A DNA stretch of 64,000 nucleotides from Chitinophaga arvensicola (GTDB lineage: Bacteria; Bacteroidota; Bacteroidia; Chitinophagales; Chitinophagaceae). Of this stretch, positions 45,106-55,293 are shown piece by piece. Within the stretch, counting starts at the first letter, position 1, and every line of letters starts with the position of its first letter. Location: positions 124,001 to 188,000 of the forward strand of contig NZ_FOJG01000001.1 in NCBI RefSeq assembly GCF_900110835.1. The letters run 5' to 3'. The notes beneath the pieces were generated by a model. That model had not been told where the DNA came from. It was given only the letters and a program-made list of their open reading frames with translations, and did no database searches. The translations under genes were made by a program, and so were the position numbers.

Positions 45106-46140
45106 TTAAAAATATCGTTGCAGGTCTATTTCCGGCATCAGTGGGGCGTTAGCAACAAGCACATCCCTGAAATGAGCCGCCATAAAAGGCGCCAGCGAAC
45201 ATCCTTTGGTACCAAGCCCGTTGAACAGGCCTATCGCCGGGAACTCCGGATGAAAGCCAGCCATCGGACGACGGTCATTTCCCGAAGGCCTCACCGCCGA
45301 TAACTGTTCTACTACCTCATAAGGTACCGTTAGCAGCTGTGCGAGGCTCTTTTCCAGCACTTCCCTTTGTTTGGCTGTAGGATGGTCGTTTTCATAGTCC
45401 CAGACAAAAGAAGACCCCGCCCAGTACAATCCATTCTCCTGGGGCACCAGGGTAATTCCCTTCTTGATTATATCCGCCGTTTCGAGTCCGGGTATTTTCA
45501 CCAGCAATACTTCCCCCTTGTTGGGCAGGAATTTTATCTCCTTAAAATAAGGAAGGCGCGTGGTACCTACGCCATCACAAAAAATGATCTTATCCGCAGT
45601 AATATCTTTATAAATTATTTTCTCGGGTGTTACTTCCAATGCGTTGGCATCAAGATGTATTTCTTCCAATGCCTCCAGCGATTGCAGGTACCGGCGATAA
45701 GCCGGCAACAGGGATCGCAGGTTCACCGTAGCGCCATGCACAACGGCCGCTCCAAAAGGCTGATCCAGGAAAGCTTCATATTTCAGCGCCGCCGGTAATT
45801 CCGTATATTCATTACCGGTAGTTTTCGCCAGAAAAGCATCGCGCATCTGGGCAGAAGGGAAAACTGTCCAGAGGTCTCGCTCGGTAAAAACAGGTACCTG
45901 CAACAACTCTGACAGCTGCCTGTAGGCATTTCTTGCAAAAGGATAAATCGTCTCATACATCCAGGCTGGTTCAAACCGCCGCCCCGACACCGGGTTAATA
46001 ATGCCCGCTGCCACCCGGGAAGCGCTGTTGGATTTAGCGTCATCGATCACGATCACTTTTTTCCCGGCCTGTAATAAGTACCAACTCAGCATAGTGCCTG
46101 CAATGCCCTGGCCAACGATCAGGTAGTCTACTTTCCTCAT
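45106..46140 (-). CDS. FAD-dependent oxidoreductase (DAO family)
   Basis: A 344-residue flavoprotein. The dinucleotide fold opens with YLIVGQGIAGTMLSWYLL, the N-terminal GxGxxG, and it ends GLGTKGCSLAPFMAAHF, the DAO-family C-terminus. RVAAGIINPVSGRR resembles the region near the flavin in glycine oxidase and ThiO-type enzymes, so an amine or amino acid oxidase is possible. Substrate unknown. The -7 box (46146-46153) lies 5 bases before the ATG, so the mRNA may be almost leaderless. Confidence 0.9.
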   Translation of the reverse strand: MRKVDYLIVGQGIAGTMLSWYLLQAGKKVIVIDDAKSNSASRVAAGIINPVSGRRFEPAWMYETIYPFARNAYRQLSELLQVPVFTERDLWTVFPSAQMRDAFLAKTTGNEYTELPAALKYEAFLDQPFGAAVVHGATVNLRSLLPAYRRYLQSLEALEEIHLDANALEVTPEKIIYKDITADKIIFCDGVGTTRLPYFKEIKFLPNKGEVLLVKIPGLETADIIKKGITLVPQENGLYWAGSSFVWDYENDHPTAKQREVLEKSLAQLLTVPYEVVEQLSAVRPSGNDRRPMAGFHPEFPAIGLFNGLGTKGCSLAPFMAAHFRDVLVANAPLMPEIDLQRYF

Positions 46141-46145
46141 GGCGT

Positions 46146-46153
46146 CAAAAATA
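46146..46153 (-). promoter_or_regulatory. -7 box close to the FAD oxidoreductase start
   Basis: TATTTTTG on the minus strand, exact TAnnTTTG, with only ACGCC between it and the ATG. Translation would start at or very near the 5' end of the mRNA. Confidence 0.5.
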
Positions 46154-46251
46154 GGGAATTTCCGGAGGGGGTATAAGTATAAGAACAGTATCAGCGATTA
46201 TTAACAATTTCATTTATATAGTCAATCCCAAAGGGTCGTATGACATTTCTT

Positions 46252-46294
46252 TAAAAAGTAAAAGGCTGACCAATTTTCACATTGGTCAGCCTTT
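46252..46294 (-). terminator. terminator of the alpha-2-macroglobulin gene
   Basis: Perfect 14-base arms, AAAGGCTGACCAAT (46261-46274) and ATTGGTCAGCCTTT (46281-46294), with a 6-base loop and a T-rich tail (TTACTTTTT) on the minus strand. Confidence 0.93.
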
Positions 46295-46317
46295 ATATTA
46301 AATCTATCCGGCAATAA

Positions 46318-49300
46318 TTACTCGGTCACTTTCACATTCAATCCAGCACTATGTGCCGAAAATTCCGGCGCATACATACACTCTGCAATACTGATACCAT
46401 TGGAGAATTTCCCCTGATGGGTCACAAACAGCGTGTATTCAAACACGTGCGTTCCTTTGGGCAGATAGCTGAAAAAGAAATCGGTAGAAGCATCGCGTGT
46501 GCTTTCGTAATAGCTGAGACCATCCTGCCATTTGCTGGAACTGATCACGTTGGTCGGCTCAAAACAAGCCGCCCGCATATCTTTCAGGTGAATGTATTCC
46601 ATGGGCCTGTCGGCTTTCAATACTACTCTTACTTTTACCTTATCTCCTACTTTCAGTTCGTTGCCATCGTTAATTCTCGTCAGTACCGGACCTTTATCGC
46701 TGTTTACTTCTTTAAACAGTTCTTTTTCCAGCACCAGTGGTGTAGCGGCGGCAGTTATTTTATCGAGATCTTCGAAATACTGCCAGTAAACAGCGCCCCA
46801 GGAAGGCTGCCCTTTACTACCGGTCACGGTTACACTGATATTACCCATATCCGCTTTCACTGCCTTGGCAGCTATCTTCTCTTTGAAATAACCGGTGCCG
46901 GCTTCTGTGGTGGCTGGTTTTATAGTGGTGCTACCTAACTGCACCACTACTTCAGGTGTAGCGGCCAGCCAGTTACTACCCTGGAGCAACATGGCGTAGC
47001 ATGCGTCTGCAGTGGATTTGGTGGTATGCCAGTTGTTGGTTTGCTTATTTTTCAGCAACCAGGTTTTCATCCCTGCTACAGCATCGGCGTCTTTACCTAC
47101 AACCTGAAAGGCTTCTATCAGCAAGGCCTGGGTTTCAATAGGCGCCTGGTACCAGCTGTAACCGGATGTTACATCTTTCCAGTACATGCCCATTTCCTTG
47201 GTGTTCATGGCATTTTCTTTCAGAGATTTCAGGATAGCCACGGGGGTTATCTTATCTCCTTTTTTGAACAACGACAGCGCGATCATGCCTTGCGCATATT
47301 TGCTTTGTTTGGTCCAGTATTTCTGTTGCTGCGCCAGGAAGTAATCAAATGATTTTTTCATGGCAGTAGGTACCGGCCGGTTAAAGAAACTACGCGCATA
47401 GAGGTAATGGATCTGGATCTGACTGATCTGTTGTGCTTTCAGATCGGCTTTCGCCTTTACCAATGCGTGATAGTCTTTGTCCAGTTGAATATCCAGGTAG
47501 TCCATGGCACGGTTAGCCATTGCAGTAGCGGTAACATCGTCTTCCCCTGTCAGCTGTTGCAGATGGCCTAAGCCGGCTACTATGTATTGTGTCAGGAAAC
47601 GATCTTCCCACATACCGGTAAACCAGGGGAAAGCGCCATTCGGCAGTTGTTTATCCCCCAGTTGCAGCAAGGCGGCATTTCTTTCCTTCTGCATCCGTTT
47701 CAGATCAAACAACAACGCGATATTCTTTTTCTGCTCTGCTTCATCCTTTGCCTCCATCACCCAGGGGGTTTGCTGGAGCAATACGGATTTCAGCTCTTCA
47801 TTTTTTTGCAGGTTACTTTGCAGTGCGGTGGTATCGGAGATCTTCCATTTTTCGAAGATGGCTTTCAGTCCGGGTGTTACATTGGTAATATGCGATGCCA
47901 GTGCATTGGCATAAAAGCGGTTAAACACCTGCTCAGCACACTCATACGGGAACTCCATCAGGTAAGGCAATGCCTGCACCGCGTACCAGGCCGGGTTGCT
48001 TGTGTATTCTACCGTAACACCATGTTGTACCAATGTCTGCGAAGAATCACTGTGCAATAATTTTCCGAAGCTGAAGTCATTTTTACCATCTCCGCGAACC
48101 GGTAATGGCAGTGATTCCGTAACCAGCATTCTGTTGGTAAGTACAGGCAGTGCATTTTCTTCCCCATCGCTGAAGTTGCCTGCCTGCGCAGTAACACGAT
48201 ATATCAGCACGCTCTGGAAGCCATGCGGAATCTGGATCGGGAAACTCACCAGGGCGCTTTGTCCTGCCTGTGCAGTGAAATGCTGTACCGGGAAAATATT
48301 CTGGAACCAGCCATCTACCGGTTGCAGCGTAACTGCATCCAGCAATTCGAGGTGTGCCTGGCCTATCAGCTGTGAATCAGACAGGTTGCTCACTTTGGCG
48401 GTGAATTCCATTTTATCTCCTTCGCGTACAAAGCGGGGCGTATTGGGCTGCACCATCAGTGGTTTCTGCGTTACAATACTTGCGCTGGTATAGCCGAAAG
48501 AGAGATCCTTTGTGTGTGCCAGTCCCTGGAAGTTCCATTTGGTGAGGGCTTCCGGGATGGTGAATTCAAAGGTGATGTTACCATCTTTATCAGTACGGAG
48601 ATCCGGGAGGAAGAAAGCGGTTTCCTGGAAGTTTTTACGGATAGAGGGAGCAGATCCTTCATTCGGAGCCGCAGGTGGATGCATTTCATCTGCGCGGGTT
48701 GAGTCAAAAAGTCCCACCGTCATCACTTCCTTATTGTCCATCATAGCAGGGGCCGGAGCAGCTTCGTACATCACATCCGCTCTCGCCTGCGCCATCGCTA
48801 CTACTCCTTTTTTTCGCATTAAGCCACCAGCGGCCATTGGGCGGCCCATCCAGTTGCCATCACTCATATTCCAGTCGAACAGATCCAGCCCTTCATATGA
48901 TTTATCCACCGTAATGTGGCTTTTACCTTCTTCATCATACCATAACCGGGATTCTTCCATTTTAAAGTTATCTCTTCCGCCAAAAGCAGTAACGGCGTAG
49001 GTAGACGGGTAAATATAAGGTAGTGCCCAATTGTGCGTTACAAATTCATCCAGGGATGCATCATACATGGATGCCAGCATTTCCGCCGCTACCTTTTCAT
49101 TTTTGTAGCCTGAAATCTGCGCTGTCCACTTTTCTTTTTCTCCTGGTAAGAGTTTGTCGCGGTGCGTACCCAGCTTCACTTGCAGCTCTTTATTATCCCA
49201 GGCTACCGTAATGTTGGCATTAGCAGTGAAAATCCGGTTATCTTTTACAAATACATAATTTACACCAATACCACCTCTTTCGCTTTCTGTAATGGGGAAT

Positions 49301-52300
49301 TCCATTTTTTTCACGCCGTTCAGTTCCAGTGAAGACAATGTTTCCTTTACAGGCACCGTTTTCTTCGTTTGTATTACATGAACATCGTTTGCGGACGTAC
49401 CCAGTAAAACAGTGCTCGTTTTACCCGGTTCGCCGATAGTTCCTTCCGTTGACAACCAGATGTATGCTGGTGCAGCCAGTGTTTTAGCGTTTACATCTAT
49501 TAATTCGAACGTAGATTTCTGTACTACCGGTTCGTTGTTTTTATCTTTCGCGCTCACTTCCAGCTCATAAAATCCGGCCGGCAGTTTCTTCAGATCGAGG
49601 GCTACCTTGCCTTCCGGGTTCCCCTGCACGGTTTCCTTCAGCACAGCAGTTTGACGGGGCCATGTAAGGCGATCATCTTCATCCTTGTAGATATCTACCG
49701 GAAACGCCCGTATGTAGCTGGCTTCGTCCATCACAAACTGATCCGGCTTGTCCCAGTAACGCGGACGCAATAACCTTTTATTCGGCGTCAGTGGTTTTAT
49801 CTGAACCGTAAGAGTGGCCGGTTCAAAGGCTCCGTTGAGATTACGGGTGGTGATACCGATGTATTTTACTTGTTCCTTATCTACCCGGTCTGCTATATCT
49901 ATCCCGATTTCCAGCAGCTGGTAGCCAACACTGATACTTTGATCGCTGCTGCGGGTTTCTCCGTTCAGGTCCGTAACATCTGCATGAACCACATAGGTAA
50001 ACACCGGTTTGCTGGCAGGATCTACTGTTTTATCATTTAAAGCCGGGAACTTCACCTGGAAGTTTCCGTTGGCGTCGGTAATGGTTTCGCCATGGCTTAT
50101 TTCACGGGAAGTACCGCGTGGAACACCTATCTTATAAAATAACCACGAATAAGGGTAGCGTACCTGGCGTTCTACCCGGTAAACTACTTTGGCGCCGTCG
50201 ATATTATTACCGGCAAATGCCAGTGCCTTTCCATTGGCAGTAACGGTATCCCCTATACGATAGCTGTTTTTCACTGTATCAAAGGTCACCTGGAATTTAG
50301 GACGTTTATATTCCTCTACCTGCAAAGACAGGTAACCGTTTCCTGGCTCATCCCGCAGACTGTAAGTTCCGTTCATACGGCCTTCCGGCAAAGTAAATTT
50401 CCCGGAATAGCTACCGAATTCATTGGTAGTGATTTTGATCGAATCTACTTTTTCTCCATTGGTATCATATAAAGACAAAGTCGATTTGTGATTAACCAGC
50501 AGATCGCTTTGTGTGCCTTCCGTACGTTTCTTTAATACAATACCTTTATAATATACTATTTGTCCGGGGCGGTAAATACTCCTGTCGGTAAACAGAAAGG
50601 TTTGTGTTTCCGGTGGGGTTTCCCGGTTATAGTTATAGTAGTAGCGGTAATCATCTTTATAAAGTTCATCTTTCCCATCTTTCCAGTATAACCGCAGGTA
50701 ATTATTCTGCTTCATTTTCGGCACTTTCACGCTACCATCTTTCCCGGTATTCAATGATTGTGCGAGTACCCATTCCTCCCGGTTATTATTATTTTTCATT
50801 ACCTGCACGGTGATACCAGCCAGCGGCTGCCCCGTGCTGCGGTTGAGGGCATAATAAAGTGTGTCGTTCTGGATATAACTGATATTGGAAACCCAGGTGA
50901 GCTGCATGGCTACCGGGTTATTTTTAAGCGAAAAACCGGGATCTACACTGGACAACAGCATATAATGACCTACCGGTAATGCGTCTATTTTTATTTCTGC
51001 TTTGTGATCGATATAGTCCTGCGGATCCGGTAATACCTGTTCCCAGGATTTAAGCGCCGGGCGGGACACGATCATCTTCCAGTAGGTATTCTCGGAGTTG
51101 CTATAATTGCTTTGTGCTTTCTGTAATGCCTTTAAAAATGTTTCATCAACCGGCACGATGCGCAGGTATATCTTATTGACATTTTTATATTTCACCAGCG
51201 TGCGGAATGGCAGGGCAGGTACATTCACGGATTCTGTAAGCAGGGTCGTTGATTTATGCAGAATCTGGTCCAGCATATACGCACAGGATACGCCACCAGC
51301 AGAGGCTGGCGCCAGCGCCACCGCTTTTTCACAGATAGCCTTCGCCTTTTTCATCGCATCGCCTTTTTCTTCTCCGTTGGCGCTGCGTTGCTGCATGTAA
51401 TGGGATGCCTGCAATGCCATCACGGAAGTAACCTCCGGTTGACCGGTATAAGCTGCTTCCATCTGGTTCAGTGCTTCCAGATACAATGTTTCCTTGTCCT
51501 CCATCACGGCTACCTGGTTTACGAAAGATATTCTTTCCAGGTCAATATCCAGCAGGGCGGCTTTATCGCCTTCGTGCAGGCGGATCAGTTCCTGCAGGAT
51601 CAGTAATGCGTGGTATTGCAGTGAGGCAGAATCGGCCGTGGTAAAGTGGTGTGCTGCAAACCTGGCGGCAGGCGCAAATACAGCGGGATCCGTCAGTTCG
51701 AACTGGTTAACCGGGTTGGTCAGTGCGGCTTCTCCGGATTTAAAATACTCCAGTGCCCGATGGGCCAGCAGATCATACAGGGTAGGCCGCAGGGCGCGGG
51801 TGTTCCCTTTAATGATGATCGGGTCAAATGCCGTCAGGCTGGTCTTTTCAAGTAAAGATCTGTCAGATAACGACGCCTCGTAAGCAGCCGTAATTTCCTG
51901 GTGAAGGCGGTCGGAGCCCCAGGTGGTTACATCTGCGCCGTTATCGTTCGCAATGGCCGTGCGGTTATAGAATTTATACCGGTTGTTCTGAAAGTACCGG
52001 AGCAGCATTTCTGCCTTGATACTTTGCAGGATGGCTTTCTGAGCGCCGGTGGCGGCAGTTATCCGCTGGTCCATGGTAGCCATGTTCTGCAGGGAACTGC
52101 TGTCGTTGATCTGTGCATTGTACTTCATCTGGAAGATGAGAGCTTTGATCTGTTGTGCCGTTGCTTTGTCTTTTACCGCCTGTGCATACACTTCATTTGC
52201 TACTTCCAGTGCGGATTTCGGCAATCCTTTTTCTTCCAGGCTGGCGATTTTCTTCCAGGAGTTATCATAATTATACTGGGCCATCATCTTATTGCTACTA

Positions 52301-52338
52301 AAGATTAAAACAATGAATATTCCGATGAATAAACGCAT
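46318..52338 (-). CDS. alpha-2-macroglobulin-family protein with intact thioester
   Basis: A 2006-residue exported protein, one of the largest genes in the window. A signal peptide ends near KMMAQ (residue 21) and, unlike many bacterial members, it lacks a lipobox cysteine. Residues about 560-700 hold macroglobulin MG2-like sandwiches (FTDRSIYRPGQIVYYKGIV), the bait region with repeated Ala/Met (about 1160-1200) precedes the A2M block LPDLRTDKDGNITFEFTIPEALTKWNF, and the thioester is FPYECAEQ with Cys1467. The thioester and bait imply a protease trap of the periplasm or surface. No penicillin-binding protein 1C partner lies beside it. N-terminal 550 residues are of unknown fold. Confidence 0.93.
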   Translation of the reverse strand: MRLFIGIFIVLIFSSNKMMAQYNYDNSWKKIASLEEKGLPKSALEVANEVYAQAVKDKATAQQIKALIFQMKYNAQINDSSSLQNMATMDQRITAATGAQKAILQSIKAEMLLRYFQNNRYKFYNRTAIANDNGADVTTWGSDRLHQEITAAYEASLSDRSLLEKTSLTAFDPIIIKGNTRALRPTLYDLLAHRALEYFKSGEAALTNPVNQFELTDPAVFAPAARFAAHHFTTADSASLQYHALLILQELIRLHEGDKAALLDIDLERISFVNQVAVMEDKETLYLEALNQMEAAYTGQPEVTSVMALQASHYMQQRSANGEEKGDAMKKAKAICEKAVALAPASAGGVSCAYMLDQILHKSTTLLTESVNVPALPFRTLVKYKNVNKIYLRIVPVDETFLKALQKAQSNYSNSENTYWKMIVSRPALKSWEQVLPDPQDYIDHKAEIKIDALPVGHYMLLSSVDPGFSLKNNPVAMQLTWVSNISYIQNDTLYYALNRSTGQPLAGITVQVMKNNNNREEWVLAQSLNTGKDGSVKVPKMKQNNYLRLYWKDGKDELYKDDYRYYYNYNRETPPETQTFLFTDRSIYRPGQIVYYKGIVLKKRTEGTQSDLLVNHKSTLSLYDTNGEKVDSIKITTNEFGSYSGKFTLPEGRMNGTYSLRDEPGNGYLSLQVEEYKRPKFQVTFDTVKNSYRIGDTVTANGKALAFAGNNIDGAKVVYRVERQVRYPYSWLFYKIGVPRGTSREISHGETITDANGNFQVKFPALNDKTVDPASKPVFTYVVHADVTDLNGETRSSDQSISVGYQLLEIGIDIADRVDKEQVKYIGITTRNLNGAFEPATLTVQIKPLTPNKRLLRPRYWDKPDQFVMDEASYIRAFPVDIYKDEDDRLTWPRQTAVLKETVQGNPEGKVALDLKKLPAGFYELEVSAKDKNNEPVVQKSTFELIDVNAKTLAAPAYIWLSTEGTIGEPGKTSTVLLGTSANDVHVIQTKKTVPVKETLSSLELNGVKKMEFPITESERGGIGVNYVFVKDNRIFTANANITVAWDNKELQVKLGTHRDKLLPGEKEKWTAQISGYKNEKVAAEMLASMYDASLDEFVTHNWALPYIYPSTYAVTAFGGRDNFKMEESRLWYDEEGKSHITVDKSYEGLDLFDWNMSDGNWMGRPMAAGGLMRKKGVVAMAQARADVMYEAAPAPAMMDNKEVMTVGLFDSTRADEMHPPAAPNEGSAPSIRKNFQETAFFLPDLRTDKDGNITFEFTIPEALTKWNFQGLAHTKDLSFGYTSASIVTQKPLMVQPNTPRFVREGDKMEFTAKVSNLSDSQLIGQAHLELLDAVTLQPVDGWFQNIFPVQHFTAQAGQSALVSFPIQIPHGFQSVLIYRVTAQAGNFSDGEENALPVLTNRMLVTESLPLPVRGDGKNDFSFGKLLHSDSSQTLVQHGVTVEYTSNPAWYAVQALPYLMEFPYECAEQVFNRFYANALASHITNVTPGLKAIFEKWKISDTTALQSNLQKNEELKSVLLQQTPWVMEAKDEAEQKKNIALLFDLKRMQKERNAALLQLGDKQLPNGAFPWFTGMWEDRFLTQYIVAGLGHLQQLTGEDDVTATAMANRAMDYLDIQLDKDYHALVKAKADLKAQQISQIQIHYLYARSFFNRPVPTAMKKSFDYFLAQQQKYWTKQSKYAQGMIALSLFKKGDKITPVAILKSLKENAMNTKEMGMYWKDVTSGYSWYQAPIETQALLIEAFQVVGKDADAVAGMKTWLLKNKQTNNWHTTKSTADACYAMLLQGSNWLAATPEVVVQLGSTTIKPATTEAGTGYFKEKIAAKAVKADMGNISVTVTGSKGQPSWGAVYWQYFEDLDKITAAATPLVLEKELFKEVNSDKGPVLTRINDGNELKVGDKVKVRVVLKADRPMEYIHLKDMRAACFEPTNVISSSKWQDGLSYYESTRDASTDFFFSYLPKGTHVFEYTLFVTHQGKFSNGISIAECMYAPEFSAHSAGLNVKVTE

Positions 52339-52418
52339 ATAGGATCTTATTTACCGTAAGTAAGTTAGTTCTTTTAGAGAGGATGCCATTACGGGTCTGG
52401 TTTCCATAAAGGGGGAAC

Positions 52419-52466
52419 AAAAAAGGTGAAAAGCGCCGGAAAAAATCCCTGTCACTTTTCACCTTT
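52419..52466 (-). terminator. terminator of sucD
   Basis: AAAGGTGAAAAG (52422-52433) pairs with CTTTTCACCTTT (52455-52466) around a 21-base loop; on the minus strand TTTTTTGTTCC follows. Confidence 0.75.
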
Positions 52467-52487
52467 ATATTTTTTGCCGGCAGATAA

Positions 52488-53375
52488 TTATGCCAGGGCA
52501 GCTGTTTTGCTCAGTACTTCGGCCATTGTTTTGCCAATGTTAGCCGGGCTTTCCACTACGTGAACACCGCATTCAGCCATGATCTTCATCTTTGCAGCAG
52601 CAGTATCTTCCGCACCACCGATGATAGCACCGGCGTGACCCATACGACGTCCCGGAGGAGCTGTCTGGCCAGCGATGAAACCAACTACAGGCTTAGTACC
52701 GTTTTCTTTGATCCACTGTGCAGCTTCCGCTTCCATGCTACCGCCAATTTCACCGATCATGATGATACCTTCTGTTTCCGGATCGTTCATCAGCAGTTCT
52801 ACCGCATCTTTGGTAGGGGTTCCGATGATGGGATCTCCACCAATACCGATGGCAGTAGAAACACCTAAACCAGCTTTTACAACCTGGTCAGCTGCTTCGT
52901 AAGTTAAAGTACCGGATTTAGATACGATACCGATCTTACCTTTTTTGAAGATAAAGCCAGGCATGATACCCACTTTAGCTTCATCTGCGGTGATAACACC
53001 AGGGCAGTTGGGTCCGATGAGGCGGGTAGTTGTACCCTGCAGGAAATTTTTCGCCTTGATCATATCCTGTACAGGAATACCTTCTGTGATACATACCACC
53101 AGAGCAATACCAGCTTCGGTAGCTTCCATGATAGCGTCAGCTGCAAATGCAGGAGGTACGAAAATGATAGAAACATTGGCGCCGGTGGCCTTTACTGCAT
53201 CAGCTACAGTATTAAATACCGGACGTTCCAGGTGTGTGCTGCCACCTTTACCGGGTGTAACACCACCCACTACCTGGGTACCATATTCGATCATCTGCGT
53301 AGCATGGAAAGTACCTTCAGTACCGGTAAATCCCTGAACAATCACTTTGCTATCCTTATTAACTAAAACACTCAT
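52488..53375 (-). CDS. sucD: succinyl-CoA synthetase subunit alpha
   Basis: The 295-residue alpha subunit of the TCA-cycle enzyme that converts succinyl-CoA to succinate with ATP or GTP formation. It opens with [23 protein letters not shown], carries the CoA-binding IGPNCPGVI and the phosphohistidine motif [11 protein letters not shown], in which His is the phosphorylated residue. Length is typical. The beta subunit sucC is not adjacent. A promoter of near-consensus form and a terminator frame it as a single-gene unit. Confidence 0.97.
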   Translation of the reverse strand: MSVLVNKDSKVIVQGFTGTEGTFHATQMIEYGTQVVGGVTPGKGGSTHLERPVFNTVADAVKATGANVSIIFVPPAFAADAIMEATEAGIALVVCITEGIPVQDMIKAKNFLQGTTTRLIGPNCPGVITADEAKVGIMPGFIFKKGKIGIVSKSGTLTYEAADQVVKAGLGVSTAIGIGGDPIIGTPTKDAVELLMNDPETEGIIMIGEIGGSMEAEAAQWIKENGTKPVVGFIAGQTAPPGRRMGHAGAIIGGAEDTAAAKMKIMAECGVHVVESPANIGKTMAEVLSKTAALA

Positions 53376-53424
53376 CGCGCTTGTTTTATTGGTTTAATGT
53401 TATATGTCTGATTCTTCTGGAGGG

Positions 53425-53455
53425 CAAAAATAAGCCGATTTCCATAATTCTGCAA
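53425..53455 (-). promoter_or_regulatory. promoter of sucD
   Basis: On the minus strand TTG (53453-53455), a 20-base spacer and TATTTTTG (53425-53432), an exact -7 box. The leader is about 50 bases. Confidence 0.6.
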
Positions 53456-53596
53456 TTTAGTGCCTTTAAGATAAAGCTACCAATTGCTTTGGAAAATAAT
53501 TGGCGTAAAAAGGCATAAAATCCGCCTGTACTGTGCATATATATAAATAAAAAACAACTTTATACCTTTCGTTATTATTTGATAATCAACTACATA

Positions 53597-53639
53597 AAAG
53601 AATTCCCGGAGATCTGACAGGCGTCAGATCTCCGGGAAT
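53597..53639 (-). terminator. terminator of the lipid-transport operon
   Basis: Perfect 17-base arms (53602-53618 and 53623-53639, core CCGGAGATCTGAC) with a 4-base loop; on the minus strand TTCTTTTATG follows. It ends the MlaE/MlaF-type unit. Confidence 0.9.
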
Positions 53640-53669
53640 AAGATATTTAAAAAATAAGATGGTTATATT

Positions 53670-54485
53670 TTATTTTCCGTCCTGCTCCTTTTTCAACTGT
53701 TCCCGCCACTTTCCATCCTTAAACAACTCCAGCTGGCGCATTTCCTTTGCTTCGCGCAGGAACTCAGATGCAAAGATGAAGTCGTTCAGCTTCTGGTCTT
53801 TGCTGAATACAATCTCCTTGTTACTACCTTCCCATTGCTTCTGACCCTGGTACATATATACAATATGGTCGCCGCTTTCCATTACAGTATTCATATCGTG
53901 GGTATTGATCACGGTAGTAATATTGTATTCCTGGGTGAGTTCTGTAATGAGTTTATCTATGAGCAGGGATGTCTGCGGATCCAGGCCGGAATTGGGTTCA
54001 TCACAGAAAAGGTACTTTGGATTCAGTACAATAGCGCGGGCAATACCCACTCTTTTCTTCATACCACCGCTGATTTCAGCCGGGAATTTCTTGGCGGCTT
54101 CCTTCAGTTGCACCCTTTCCAGGCATTCTGCTACCCTGCTTTTCTTTTCTTTCAGCGATCCTTTACCAAACATTTCCAGCGGAAACATCACGTTTTGTTC
54201 CACCGTCATACTATCGAAGAGGGCAGAGCCCTGAAACAGCATACCTATTTCCTGGCGTATTACTTTCTTTTCCTTTTCGTCCATGGCGGTAAAATCCTGC
54301 TTATCGTACAGTATTTTTCCGTTGTCCACGCCCATCAATCCCACAATACATTTCATCATCACAGTTTTACCGCTTCCGCTTGCACCGATGATGAGGTTTA
54401 CCTTGCCGGGTTCCATAATGGTAGATACGCCCTTCAGTATTTCCTTTTCCCCAAAGCTCTTTCTTATGTCTTGCAGTTCAATCAT
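53670..54485 (-). CDS. mlaF: MlaF-type ABC transporter ATPase
   Basis: A 271-residue ATP-binding subunit of a phospholipid-transport ABC system. Walker A GASGSGKT, Q-loop IGMLFQGSALFDSM (typical of MlaF), signature SGGMKKRVGIARA, Walker B YLFCDEPNSGLD and switch NTHDMN are all intact. It would drive lipid movement between the inner and outer membranes. The gene starts 2 bases after the permease gene ends, so the two form an operon. MlaD and other parts are not beside it. Confidence 0.93.
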   Translation of the reverse strand: MIELQDIRKSFGEKEILKGVSTIMEPGKVNLIIGASGSGKTVMMKCIVGLMGVDNGKILYDKQDFTAMDEKEKKVIRQEIGMLFQGSALFDSMTVEQNVMFPLEMFGKGSLKEKKSRVAECLERVQLKEAAKKFPAEISGGMKKRVGIARAIVLNPKYLFCDEPNSGLDPQTSLLIDKLITELTQEYNITTVINTHDMNTVMESGDHIVYMYQGQKQWEGSNKEIVFSKDQKLNDFIFASEFLREAKEMRQLELFKDGKWREQLKKEQDGK

Positions 54486-54487
54486 GA

Positions 54488-55231
54488 TTACAGTAATATA
54501 GCCGTTAATGCGTAGTCCATGAATAATATCAGCACGCAGCTTACCACCACGGCAGTAGTACTGGCCTTACCTATTTCCAACGCGCCGCCGTTAACATTAT
54601 AGCCGTAATAGGCCGACACGCTGGCAATAATAAACCCGAACGTATAGGATTTGGCCATGGCAAAGAATACGTTATAAGCCTTGAATTCCTGCCGGAGTCC
54701 CTGCATAAATTGTTCTGAAGAGATAATACCGGACAATACACCGGCTTCTTTACCACCCCAAACACCGAGGAAGCCCGCAATAGCCACCAGCACCGGTATC
54801 ATCAATACGGCCGCCATAATTTTGGGGGCAATCAGGTATCCTTTGGTATTGATTCCCATAATTTCAAGGGCATCAATCTGTTCTGATATCCGCATATTAC
54901 CCAGCTCAGAAGCTATTTTAGAACCAACCACACCGGCCAGGACAATACAGGTCAGCGTTGGCGCAAATTCCAGGATAATAGTATCACGTACCACCTGCGC
55001 GATGGTACTCTTGGGAATGATAGGACTTACCAGCTGATAAGCTGTCTGCAAAGTAGTTACCCCTCCCATAAACAGGGAAATAATAAAGACTATCCCAAAC
55101 GACCCTACGCCGATATCCACACATTGCTGCATAAATTGCTTCCAGTACATCTTCATGTTTTCCGGGCGGGAAAACATGCCTTTGAGCATGAGCAGGAAGT
55201 TTCCGAAATGATAGAAGAATTTGAACTCCAT
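54488..55231 (-). CDS. mlaE: MlaE-type ABC transporter permease
   Basis: A 247-residue integral membrane permease of the MlaE family with about six helices. The conserved core is ELGNMRISEQIDALEIMGINTKGYLIAPK, and SLFMGGVTTLQTAYQL precedes it. It would form the channel for the MlaF ATPase. The substrate-binding MlaD-type protein is not in the window. Confidence 0.93.
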   Translation of the reverse strand: MEFKFFYHFGNFLLMLKGMFSRPENMKMYWKQFMQQCVDIGVGSFGIVFIISLFMGGVTTLQTAYQLVSPIIPKSTIAQVVRDTIILEFAPTLTCIVLAGVVGSKIASELGNMRISEQIDALEIMGINTKGYLIAPKIMAAVLMIPVLVAIAGFLGVWGGKEAGVLSGIISSEQFMQGLRQEFKAYNVFFAMAKSYTFGFIIASVSAYYGYNVNGGALEIGKASTTAVVVSCVLILFMDYALTAILL

Positions 55232-55238
55232 AACTGAC

Positions 55239-55246
55239 CAAAGATA
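55239..55246 (-). promoter_or_regulatory. -7 box of the MlaE/MlaF operon promoter
   Basis: TATCTTTG on the minus strand, exact TAnnTTTG, 7 bases before the permease ATG. A second exact box TAGGTTTG lies at 55260-55267, so two tandem starts are possible. Confidence 0.55.
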
Positions 55247-55293
55247 GGAAGGATTTTTTCAAACCTATCCGAATTTAAGATTAAATGCAGCGG

